A DNA stretch of 64,000 bases from Leuctra nigra (Eukaryota; Arthropoda; Insecta; Plecoptera; Leuctridae): positions 17,366,948-17,430,947 of the forward strand of contig OW203763.1 of assembly GCA_934045905.1 (NCBI GenBank), read 5' to 3'. This document shows positions 40,381 to 53,500 of this stretch, piece by piece (position 1 is the first letter of the stretch; every line of letters starts with the position of its first letter). The position numbers and the translations under genes were made by a program. The notes under the pieces were generated by a model. That model did no database searches. It saw only the letters and a program-made list of their open reading frames with translations, and was not told where the DNA came from.

Positions 40381-40980
40381 CTACAAGTTTTCCACGAACT
40401 TGTCCAATTTGTCTTCGAGAGTCATAGAGGGTTCGTCGGTGCGACTGTTGGTCTGTGGTGGGGGTGGATTGGGTGGTTGTCCCGCAGGCGACGGATGTCG
40501 AGGATGCGAGAGCATCATCTCCGAGCTGCCCTGCAGGTCGTGAGCCGGCGAATGCGAGGGGTGGAGATGAGGCGAAGAGGGCACCGGGCCTCGTGGGGAT
40601 GGCACGGGCTGGTTTCGAGGCGAGGGTACCGGTCGAGGGCTGGGGTTTGGTTGGGGCGACCGGATGGGTGGAGGCGAACGCACTGCCTGCATGAGTTGTT
40701 GTTGTTGGACGGCTGTCATGCCCCCCGGGGGACCCATCATGACGCCTTGAGGGGACGGCACTTGCTTCATGGGCTGCATGCTCTGACCAGCAGAGTATTG
40801 TTGATCTCCACCGGCAGAGAAGCCGCCCCACTGTTGTCTCACTCCTGGTAACCGCTGATGATAGCCCGGCGGCTGCTGAAACCCGCCAGGGGTTGCTCCA
40901 CCTTGCTGTTGCTGTTGTTGAAGTTGTTGACGTTGCAGCAATACTTGGTGCTTGTACCAATTCTGTTGCTGCGTTGAGAT

Positions 40981-41011
<31 letters not shown>

Positions 41012-41599
41012 CCAGGACCGGGTTGTTGTTGCTGTCCCATATGCTGTTGCTGTCCCAACATCTGTGGCAGTTGCATCCTCTGCTGGACCTGTGGCTGTTG
41101 AGCCATGAGATGCTGCTGCTGTTGAGCCTGCTGTTGTTGTTGTTGCTGTTGTTGAGGATTCGGTCCGACCCCCTGGTTCTGCTGTTGAGCCAGCTGCTGT
41201 TGGTTTTGGTAGACCTGGCGTTGCTTGATGAAGGCTGCCATCAGCTGTGGATTGCTCTTTAGGATCTGCAGAATCTGCTGCTGTTGCTCCGGAGTGTTGG
41301 GAGACTTGAGCGTGTGAAGGAGTTGTTGTAGCGCTTGCTTCTGTAGGCCGGCGCTAGCTGTGGCACCTGGCGCAAGACCAGGGGGCGCACGCACTACGGG
41401 GGAACTGCCTGGCGCACCCATGTGTTGCTGCTGCTGCTGTTGCTGCTGCTGCTGTTGAGGTGGTACCACAGTAATCTGCTGTTGCTGTTGTTGTTGTTGC
41501 TGCTGAGGATGGTGGTGCTGAGACGGCTGGGGCTGTTGTTGCATCAACTGTGGCGAGGTTTGCCGGAGTCCAGGTTGCAAAGCTGGTGTTGATGGGTAT
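40381..41599 (-). CDS. nej: CBP exon 14: NCBD and glutamine-rich C-terminus
   Basis: From TATCTCCAG|ATACCC, completing an Arg codon, to TAG. It contains polyQ runs, then the NCBD/IBiD helices ([20 protein letters not shown], then [15 protein letters not shown]), more polyQ, a Pro/Ser/Arg-rich region with repeated SPxP and the end [16 protein letters not shown] folds with nuclear receptor coactivators and p53 in vertebrates. The other frames over the CAG repeats are shadows. Confidence 0.96.
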
Positions 41600-44500
41600 C
41601 TGGAGATATAAACAGGTATGTATCAACTACCATTCGACCACTGACATTAATTCATCTATTTTATTAGGGATTTCCTTTAAAATTTTATTTTGTGCATTTT
41701 CAAATAAGATTAAAAATTACCAATGAAAAACATGTGCACACAAACGTATTTTAAGCTCTCTATTGAAACGAGTATTAATATCTAATCATGTAATCGAGCT
41801 ATATCATTTGCAATATGTCTTAAGTCAACAATTAGAGTTACATTGACATATTCTATTACAAAATGAGTGGTTTAATTATTACAAATATTATTGAATGATG
41901 GCAGAATTACTGATTTATGAAGCACATTTTAATGGACTTCGGGCTTTCTACCTCTGAGTGGGGTACATATATTTAGGCGAGTTATGCCGAGTGAAACATC
42001 AACTTGATATAATAAGTTAATAACGTATACAGAGTCACATAATTTTTAGCAAAACTGGATTAAATATTATGTTCTGTATGGATACTTAATTATGCCGAAA
42101 AGTGATATTAGCAATTATTAAGCTCAATTTGTTTGGATTCTCAAAAGTATATATTTTTGTTCCTCATTTCAATCATGCCTGATGTCTGACAACTAGATAG
42201 TAAAAGGAGACATTTTGTAGAAAATATGTACAGGGCTTAATTTAGAAAATATTTAATAGCCAGGTTGACAAGGAACTCAATAATTTTGAATTGTTTTTCA
42301 ACATCATTCTGAGAATTGCATGTAATGGTGCAGGGTTTCAAATTATAAATTAGGTTTCAAATTAGAATTAAGTAATGGCATGTCCAAAACTATTAAGTGA
42401 AAAATCAATGTCTGACTACAGTCTGAGATCAGAACCCCGACTACTTGGACAATATAACACATAGTACGGGCTGTACATAAAATAATCCTGCAAAAATAAT
42501 CCTGCAAATTGTGATAAGAAGATGTCACTTGGCACACATGTTCATTGGTCCATTAGAAGGTATTTAAGACCGGGAGGCAATCTCTAATTGCGTGCAGAGA
42601 CTCTGTGGAGGCCATTTTCCAAGATGGCATATTTTCATATTTTTTGTGTAATTTTGTTGAACTTGATATGTTTTCGGAATGGAATTTAGTCAATAAGCAC
42701 AAAGTTTCAAACAAAAAATATTGTCAGAGCAGTACTTTGGCTGTAAAACAATAATTAAGGGAAAAATTGTGCATTATGGAGCCAATTAAACAAGTCCTGG
42801 CAAGATTGAAACAATTTTGCATTGTGGTATATACACACAATTTTTTTACCACATTATACTAGATGTCTAAGCAAACATTTTCAGACCGGGAGGCAAATCG
42901 TATCTCAGGCAGGTCACCCGTGGCAGCCATTTTTAAATATTAAAGACATTTGAGGTATAATGGACAAATTATGTCAACAAAATGGCAAGCGACACCATCT
43001 TTCACATTAAATCGACCATGGGGAACTCGAATATGACATCAAAGTTCTCGATTTACACACTGATCACTTGTTGCGGCAATTTTTACATTTTTTTAAAGAA
43101 TTTGTAAATAATCAATCAAAACAGATAAAAATGGCCGAAACAAGTGATCGGTGTACAAATCGAGAATTTTGATGTCATATTCGAGTTCCCTATGGTCGAT
43201 TTAATGTGAAAGATGGTGTCGCTTGCCATTTTGTTGACATAATTTGTCCATTATACCTCAAATGTCTTAAATATTTAAAAATAACTAGTTACCACGTGTG
43301 ACCTGGCTGAGATACGATTTGCCTCCCGGTCTGAAAATGTTTGCTTAGGCATCTAGTATATGTGGTATAAAAATTGTGTTTATATACCAACATGCAAAAT
43401 TGTTTCAATCTCTTGCTAGGACTTGTATAATTTGCTCTATAATGCACAATTTTCCCCTTAATTATCTTTTTACAGCCAAAGTACTGCTCTGACAATTTTT
43501 TTTGTTTGAAACTTTGTGCTTATTGACTAAATTTCATTCCGAAAACATATCAAGTTTAACAAAATTACACCAAAAATATGAAAATATGCCATCTTGGAAA
43601 ATGGCCGCCAGAGTCTCTGCACGCAATTACAGATTGCCTCCCGGTCTTAAATGACTTCCAATTGACCAATGAACATGTGTGCCAAGTGGCATCTTCTTAT
43701 CACAATTTGCAGGATTCCTCTCATATTCAGGTTGTAAAGCCCGTACTAACAAATATTTAGTATAACATTAGGTATCATAATTTTATTATTATTATTTATT
43801 ATTATTATTAATATTATTTGTACTAATACCTATTTGGGTCAAGCAATTGCAAAGAATCACTTGTTTCTATGAACATTTTTGAAAATTTCGCACTTTCTTT
43901 TCATTGGCTGACTGACTTTTAGATCACTGGCTTAACTGTCAAGGAAGGAGTACACACTACACAGGACAGATTGATGAAGAAGTAGTGATATTGATTCAAC
44001 ATGTTTCCTCACTTATTTGTTTACATAACTGAAGAACTAATGTTTCCTTACATTTTCCACAAAAAAGAATACCAGGTATGAAATATTTTGGTTTAATGTA
44101 CACATGCAAAATAAGTGCCAGTAATAAATCCAGAAAAAGTAAGGTTACGGGTCATTGGAGCATGACATTAAGGGTTAGATAAAAAGCAGTTTGTGCTTTG
44201 AACAAGTCTACTTGGAGAGTTTTAATAGACAAAGTAATTCAGCTACCTATGCAGAATATGATTTTCTATAAAAAAAATATTATGTAGGTAGGTACCTACC
44301 TACCCACCTACTGACATAAATATGTATAGACCGCCATTGCCAATGCCTAAGTTGTACACTCCATGGGATTGTAGGGTATGAAGCTATAATGTGAATAAAA
44401 AAACTTAATTATTGAGAACTGAATTGTCAAAGTGTTCTCAGTTTCAATTTTAAGTTCGGTTTAAGGAAGTTTAAATAATTTTGCAGCTAGTTTTGATTGG

Positions 44501-47500
44501 AATAGGTCTGAACCTGGAGATAAGTATTTTCATGGATCACCATGCCAAATTCTTTGAGTTGTCAATTTCTCTTGCAGCCCAGACAAGTAGTGCAATATTG
44601 ACATAATAAACACAATATGAAAAAGCAACCAAAAGTGTATAGGTAAACAATAAATATCTGATTATAATGTCATACCTTGTGGGTGTCCACTGTTCCATAG
44701 GTAGCAGATGAGCAGCTGCGCCTACCGGCTGCGTCGTTCCTATCGTCCGCTGCATCTGCTGTTGCTGTTGCGGTGGAGGCATGACCGGGCCCCCTGACCC
44801 ACTACCTGCCGGAGACACCTTGCCGTAGTTGACGCCCAGCTGCGGGGCCTGCTGTCGGGCCGCCTCTTCCTGCACTTGTTTCACCACTTGCAAGACGTTA
44901 GCGGGAGGTGTCTGCGTGCCGGGCTTCAAACCCAGACCACCGGCTAGTGGCATCACTACGTTGCCTAATGGAGCATAAAACAGAAAATTGTTACAAATGC
45001 ATGGGAAACAAATTCTGTTCAAAGTTTGAAACTATGGTTTAAGGAAAAGTCAATATTTATGCATAAATGTAGGTTTCTACTTCCTAAAATAGGTGTACAA
45101 AACCTGCAAATACTTCAAAGTAGAAAGGTAATCAATACATGAAGTGATGTGTCTGAAAACCAATTATACTAATGCAGTTTCAGAGGTTTCAGGTCTACAA
45201 CTCAATAGACAGGAGTGCGCTGGTCGCGGAACAGGTACGTTTGATACAAATTATATGTATAAATAACGTGGCGTGGACATTCGATACAATCACCAATGCG
45301 CAATTTGTGAAAATTGAGTTAGCACAGTCATAAAATCTGCAATATTAGTGAATCTAGAGTCTAGCAAACCTCCCCTCCCCCAGTTATATTTTAAATTTTC
45401 ACTGACTTCACAAAATTAGAGATTACTGGAGATTACTGTCTGCCAGAAATAACTATAGTGCAAACTCAATCATCTCAGAACTACAAAATACGAGTTGGTA
45501 ACTTTTAGCCGAATGTCCTCTTAAATTATATGGTCTGGGTATTGGGACACTCAAGGATCATGCAGTGAGCTGCCCATTACATTACATAAATTGTTAACAT
45601 GAAGTCTGAAAACTTTGTTTACATTTGAGGGTTACCACCATTCATTCGGTTTTTAAATTAATGGCAACATTTAGGTACCTAGGTAATCAATTATAATTTG
45701 AAAACAAAGGTACTCAATATTATTAGTCTGGAATGAGATGGCTTGCACCCTCTCAGATATTATGGATAACATAATACTAATTAATTAATTATATGTTATA
45801 TATTTACATCCCTGGCCCCTGGATGAGCAATTCATCATTTGTTTTACAAAAAAATAAGCATTAAGCTATTCAATAGTATCAAACTAATTAATATTTTCCT
45901 TATGCTCTGATCACACTTGGTTGCAATCCGAGTTGGTAACCGCTGTTGCCACAACTGTTAGAAAAAGTCAGAATCGAGAAATCTCTATTATTCCAACCAA
46001 CTGAACTTGTGAGTTGGTCAAATCTAGCCTCTCCATGCCCAGCCCAACCACGGATTGCAACACGACATGATACGGGTTTTAGTTAGTGTAGACTGAACGC
46101 AAACTTTAATAACCACATAGTTCGGTGGCCAGTCAATTTCAAGTGCAAATAATTTGTTTGAGACAGCAGTCCCCCCACGCATAGTATTTTAATTTCTTTC
46201 AAGTCATACTTAGGGCCGGTTGTATAATGTCCGACAAAGTTAGAGGTAGGTTAAATTGGTAGTATCCTTAGAAACCAATGGACTAGAGTGAACTTCATCT
46301 TACTTTATCAGGACATTGTACAACCGGACGGCCTTAGTTATTTTAAAATTACTGAAAGCAATAATTTTGCTGTCCCTGAATATTGATCCCCCGTGCAGCG
46401 GCACAGGTCACCCCAAAATCATTTCTGTTTCTGCCCGAGTTCTGAGCAGTGATCATCAGCAGGTAAGTGAATGTATTTTGCAGATTAAGTTTAATTAGAG
46501 TTCAATGCACAGTGCTTCAAACCCCTTAATGCCTAGTTTACATGGTTCAATGTTTCATTCAATTCATTAAGTTAAACCTTTTGGTCATGTAACCGTGTAG
46601 ACGCGAAATTGAAGCAAAATAACTAGGTAGTGAGTTATTTATTGTCTTCAATGCCTTGCAGGTAGAACTGGTTCTAACTCAATGAATTGAATGAAACATT
46701 GAACTGTGTAAACTAGGCTTTACGGCAATTCCATAGGTAATTAACCACAAATGAAGTTTTCATGTCTCTTTCCGATTTTTACATTGGTACCTACCTAACT
46801 TGCCAAGGTTGTGTACAACTCCAAAACCTATCTCTTTTTAGTTCCTAAAATGAGCAATGAAACTATTTGAGGAAAATATGACTTGATGTGCATGATTTTA
46901 AGGAAGGGCCACTATAAAATTTTTACAAATGAGTAGGGCAATTAATACAATTAATTCCTCACTTACAAAAAAAAAAAAACCAAAGCACAGGTCATCATTT
47001 TGAAACCACAGTCTGCCTATGTACACTTCGCCAAAAAAAAAATTGAACGTTCAATAAATCTGATAGGCTGATAAATGTAAGATCGCACCATCAGAAGTCA
47101 GTCTAAGCGATCTCATGTCTCACTCTAGTATGTGACCTCACATTTTAATGATAATAACAAGCTTTGATTGGTTATGGGACATGGGCCCTGATTCTATAAC
47201 TCCATTGCGACCGCTTAGCAATTATTTCAATGTTAATCCTTATGGAAGAAATTGCTAAGCGGTCGCAATGGAGTTATAGAATCCCACCTATGACCAGCAG
47301 TCATTCAAATGTGGTCAACGTTCAATTTTTGTTTGGCCGAGTGTACATACTACTTTACCCAGAAAATAGTTATTTTTTTTCGAATGTTTGAAATATTTAC
47401 TCTGATTTCCCCTTTTGTAATTAATAAAGCCCAGTACACACAACACATTCACCTCGAACATTAGATGTGACCTTGGATTTTAGAACCCATCTCTATGTTA

Positions 47501-50500
47501 TATCACGCGCATGTGTGCCTTGAACAATTTAACATTAAAATCCACGCATCCAACTCGATCAAATACGTTGTGTGTACGTTGCAGGATTTTTAAATCCATT
47601 AAAATTTTTCCTATATCCAAATGAAGAAAAATGTTTCATTTAATTGGGGGACCAATATGAAATAAGACGAGGTGAAGGCTGCAAACTGCTACTATTATTT
47701 ATGTTCATTCAACGTATGTCTGAACTCTCAACAGCATGCGCTGCTTGTCAGTTATTCTGCTAGGCTGAGAAAGACTTCACTGCGTGCTCACCTTGCAATG
47801 TAGTATTTCTCAGCCTAACAGAACAACTGACGGTGGCTCCGTCTGGTGAGAGTTCAGACTCACGCTGTCCAGACTGTACTGCTGTATTATTTATGTATTA
47901 CTTGAAATAAAGATATTAACAAAAACAACGCATGCAAAATGGTTATTCATGTTATTACCTATGAGGGATTACTTTTGGTTTCAAGCTCGAGTAGGTAAAT
48001 AAAAGAGTGCTGCTATAAGTGATAAATACTATTCCATGTATGAGTACTCAACCTTGAAATCTAGAGTGGATTAATGGACCTTGTGCGGGAAAAGATGGAA
48101 CTAAACGAAATAACGTTTTGGGGGTATTTGGCCATGTAGCATGGGCTGTTGCCATGTGCGACCGTGTGGCTTGTGCTTTTAGGCTACTTTCCAGCAACTT
48201 CCTACTTGGCACATTATTTCAAATTCAAAATTTATTATTGTTTTCAATGATTTTGAGCCGATTAGACATTGTAACTAGTATAGATTAATATCAGTACAAG
48301 TTGTGGTAAGCAATAAAACAATTATAAATATATTTGAAGTACATTATAAAGACGAAATATTTTATTAACGGATTATTTGAAAAGTTTGCGGTCTTTCACG
48401 ACTTGTTTTCTATCATGATTAAAAATGGCGGCGAATAGAATGGAAGGTCCGATATTAAACATTGTTTTAAAGCATTTTGGGTGGCTTTGAGTAAGTGATT
48501 TGAGGGAAATGATATTAGAAATGTAATAGGTAAGTGTTCTTTCAGTTGTTATTGTCACAAACATAAATTAACCCCAAAACGTGAGTTGCCCTTTTGCTCC
48601 TGGCAAAAGCCCATGTTACATGGCCAAATACCCCCAAAACGTTCTCTCGTTTAGTTCCATCTTTTCACACGCGCTTTTCCCTCACAAGGTCAAGGGCGTA
48701 TCAAGGATGAAATTTCGGGGGGGGGGGGAGGGGGGGCCAGACATTACTAATATTTTGAAAAAGAACAGTGGAATACAGGGGGTTCGGGGGCGCAGCCCCC
48801 GAGAAAATTTTGGATAAAGGTCATTAACTTTGGTGCAATTTTGAATCGCAGTGTATAGCTATTTGGAGGAATTGTAAATTACAAAATATCCAATAATTGG
48901 TCTAAGAAGTTTAAAAACAGGTAAATTATTAAACTCATTACAATATGCAAGTGCGGGGCACATAGCCCCGGAATTTTTTTGGAATTTAACTCAATTGTAA
49001 CCATTTTGGAACACTTTTGACATGATTTGTCTATTTTTAAGTGATTTTTTCAAATATTTTTTTTAAATGTGCTTATGTTCTTAGATGAAATCCTGATTTC
49101 GGGGGGGGGAGGGGGCCATGGCCCCCCGGCCCACCCCTGAATACGCCCTTGCACAAGGTCCATTTATTAGATTGCCACCCAGCAATCTATTAAAAACAAT
49201 AATATTGATATTATAATTACCAGATATTTTAGTCATTAAAATCATATTCAAAATGGAGCTAAATGTCTATGGCTTGGTAAAAGATTTCAAGGTCGAGTAC
49301 CTACTCCTACATGGAACGACATTTAAGTTGGATGCGACTTATTTAAAATTAAGTTTTCATTTCATTGCTTTTTTCCAAAATGATGTCGAGTGCTTTTAAT
49401 AGGCCAATTAAGAAAGTAAAGAGCCATCTGTTGGTGCTGCGGGGTATTTTTATTTTTCGGGCTTTACCCAGATGCAATGATAAGTATCCTGCAGCGCGAT
49501 TGTGTAAGCTTCACTTCCGAGTTGGACGAGCATTGTCTAATCTCGTCCATCGTCCATCTCCTAGATGCTGAGAGTGTAACTCACTTTAGAGATGGAGTAC
49601 TACACCTCTAGCCAGAGTTAGACGGACTACACCTCTAGTGTGAGTTACACACTCAGCATCTAGGAGATGGACGATGGACGAGATTAGGCTATGCTTGGTC
49701 TAACTCGGAAGTGAAGCTTACACAATCACGCTGCTGGTACTTCCAGTACAAATGTCAAAGAATAAGGTTTGTTTATAATTTAATTATATGTTTTCGTGGC
49801 ACAAGTATTTTTTTGTATAAGTTTTAACGTAAATGTTTGTGCAGATTAGTTTGAAATAACCTACACAAGCACATTTCAAAATATTGTCTGCATCTTTAGA
49901 GTTTAACTTAAAAATTGTCTAGTACATCACTGAATCTAATTTGACAAAATTTTCTGAACATAACTACATTATTTAGCTAATCATTCATTTTAAATGGAAA
50001 AAGTAATTTTACAAACGAAACCAAATGTATTTTTAACTGTGTTAACCGTCCCTCCTAGTCTGACCATGTGTGCAGAGTTCAACATTAAAAATTGTTATTC
50101 CGATTTGTCATAAGTATATCACAGAACTCAATAATTCAATACCTAGTTATTTTGAATGGGCATAAAGTAATTTATAAACAAAACACTAATAATTGTGTGG
50201 CTCACCCTCCCCACCCCCAGGTCTACTATGAAGAACATGTAGGTAGTAGTAAGTACCTAATTCAACCTCCATGTCCCACCCGCTCATGCAAAATCACAAT
50301 CAAGGTATCTTGAACAAATAAATATACAGTTGTAAATTAATTTGAGAAAATGTACCTATCTTACTTAAAATGCAAGAACGCCAGTGTTGCATTAACAGAT
50401 CTCCCATTTTGTCTGGGTGCCAATGCTAATGAAACTTTGATCTCTAACTCCCATTAACACCGTTGCATTTTACATTACCTCCTCAAAACAGATTCTGTGC

Positions 50501-53500
50501 ATTGGATTGAAACTAAATAATTATCTTTCGAGCTATTCATAATTTCATACTCCAAGTATGCATATTAACTATTCTGTAGGTCTTATCTCAAATTCAAGTT
50601 GTCATGGCGAGGTCCCAAAGAAAACTAAATAAAAAGTGCACAGAAATTGAACAACTGAACAATAATGTTTAATCTTAAAGTAAACAAATGAAAGTATCCA
50701 AAACAATACAAAATTTTACTCTAATCCAGCCAAGATCCATACGATTATAATATTATAATACGGTGATTAATATTTTCACTTTAGAACAAAACAGAACTAC
50801 GGATAAGGTTATCTTAAAATTACACAAAAAATTGCATTCTGTGTGTGGCTTTCACGCTTTTGGTAATATGTGTCACTAAGCAAATTTGGACCTTGAGCGG
50901 AGGTCTTTCTTATAACCGTTTCTAATTTTGAGTATGACACCCACTGAACTGTATATAATAACTGGAAAGACGTTCAGGACAAGCAACTGAAACCACCATG
51001 GACAGTCGGCCGCCGTCAAGTATATTAAATACTAAGATCGATTTTCATAATTTCCTTTGCTTCATTATTTAAGAAAAAATTCACACAACTGTACTATGAA
51101 TGTGTACTTGAGTGTTCACATTACACCTAAAAAAGTAATGGGTAATCACCCAGAATTTTGTTAATAATAATGTTCACCTTTAAAAAGCTACAAAGTTGAA
51201 ACAAAAATTCGTCATCAATAAAATTTATACATGATATGTTCACTACATTGTTTTTAACTGCCAGTAATTTTTTCGTAATTTAATGTCAATAAATATTGAA
51301 GATAATGTGTGATATATTATAATGCCCAGTGAAAGTGGCGGGAAGATACTTTTGCATGCTCATGTCCCCACTCAGCCGTCTCAGTGCCGCCCGCCAATAA
51401 CTAGCCTCATTCACCGCTATACCCAGAGCATGGCCAGAGCGCAGTATCAGTCTCTCAGCAATTATATACAGTTCAGTGATGACACCGCTCGAATAATACT
51501 TTGAAGAACCGTGTGTGTGCCATTGCCTTACACAAGCCTCTCAACAGACATTTCATTCATTTAACTGTCACCTTGGTTACCAATCACCCAAATAGATTAC
51601 AACCGAAGAAGTTGTCACCATAAAGCTTTGATACGGATCTCCAAAAACGTCAAAGCCAAGCAAACGCTCCATTAACATAAAAACAGATACTTGCATTAAT
51701 GTAACTACAAACTATGCTAACCAATAACCGTGACCGTAGGAACAAAAAAACTCAAGTACTAATTCTAAGACAATTAACAAAGGTGGGTTTGACAAAGACC
51801 CACCTCATCATTTCATTCCCTACTTCCAACAGGTATTCATACTCAACAAAAGTGCATCTTATCTTAACTTAATATACCTAACAGTAAATAGGAGCAAAAA
51901 TGTAGATTGCCAACACTAAATGTGATGTAACTTACCTTTCTAATGATTTTTTAAATTTAGTTTTAAGTTTTAACACCCATTTTGAATCCGATTGCTTGCC
52001 TGACATATCAAGTGTTGGGGGGGGGGGGGGGGGGGGGGGTAAGAACTGCAGCATGATTGGGTAAACTAACTGTCACGAAGTAATTCTGAATTAATTGATG
52101 AACTGCCTATAGTTTAAGTCATGTTACAAAGGAGAATTTATTGATTATATGTTACAAGAGTCATACCTGGACAACCATTTCTAGGTCCAAGCAAAACTCA
52201 TGTAGGTAAGTGATGGCGTCATTAAATTACGTAGCCTGTAGGTACAAAGTACATTATCTGTAAAATACCTTTCTGTTCTATATTATGAAGTCGACAGTAT
52301 TGTACATAGGTTTATATTAACTCAGTTGTGCATAATATTATTTTTAACTTAAGATGGCCGAGTAGTGAGCAAGCGTGAGCGTGCGTAGTGAGTGAGTAGT
52401 GAGCGTGGCCTTGAAGAGCTTTTAATTCGATTTTTATCAATATCTTTTACCAACGAAATTGTTAACAAAATAAGGCTTTGTGCGAGTCTTCAGAACTGTT
52501 CAATGAAAAAATTTCATAGTAGTTTGGAATGGGTTATTAGTTTCATTTTGTCCTAAAAATAATAAACCATTCCAATATGACATTATTTTCATTGAACTGT
52601 TCAGAAGACTCGTACAAAGCCTTATTTTATTAACAATTACATTGGTAAAAAATATTAATAAAAATCGGTTAAAAAAACTCTCCGAGGTCACGCTCACTAC
52701 TCAACTCAACAGTCTAAATAAGAGAAGATGAAATTAACATTAATTTGCATAAATGTGCTGGGATATCGGTGTACAAAAATGCTCTTGGCAAAGCATTATA
52801 GGATACGTACTTGATACGTCAGGAAAACTACACAATGTGGAGATTGTGTGAGGCATTACTGTGAAAACTTGCATTCTATATTTCTGCTCCTATGCAGTGT
52901 ACATGCTTGTCAGATCAATCATAGCTCAATGAACACTCTTCAAAAAACTCTACAAAGTGTGACTAATATTTATCACTTTTGTTTAAAGGAGTGTTGAAAC
53001 AACTTGGGTGGTTTCACAGCACTAATAATCATCATCGATCACCAGGTGAGTTACCAACCTAAGCAGGCACTTACCTAAGTTTAAATACTTAGCATTGGTT
53101 AAGTTTTGGGGTAAGCTATACCTACATATAAGGGTAAGACACACAGATGTGTCATTTTCATTTGGTCATGTCATTAAGCAAGACATTTTTAAAGTTATAC
53201 AGTAAACCCTCGTTAATTCGAATTCAAAGGGACCCAAAAAATCCCAGTTCGAATTAAAAAAGTTCGAATTATATAATTAATGCAAATTTTTTGTGTGCAT
53301 TTTCATGAAGTTTGAATATTCCCGCCTGTAGAATATTCCCGCCATTGCAAAAAAGTGGGGTTGGCAAACCTGTAACAGCAGTTTGGCCAACCTCGCAACA
53401 TGACATGACGTCATGTTGACGCCATTGAAGGTTGTGTTTTGTTTTGAGTGTTGTTTTTTTCGTAGTTTGTTCGCGATTATTTTATCAATCCTTGTGCAAA

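Noticed and set aside
40361..40960. Second minus-strand frame of 199 codons in the last CBP exon
   Set aside because: Shadow frame; the CBP frame beside it carries the NCBD and continues from exon 13 in phase.
40455..41262. Long plus-strand frames rich in Val/Ala/Leu opposite the CBP C-terminus
   Set aside because: They are shadows of the CAG/CAA glutamine repeats on the minus strand.
42343..43760. Short frames at 42343, 43289 and 43578
   Set aside because: They lie in the arms of the foldback; similar words on both arms reflect the inverted repeat.
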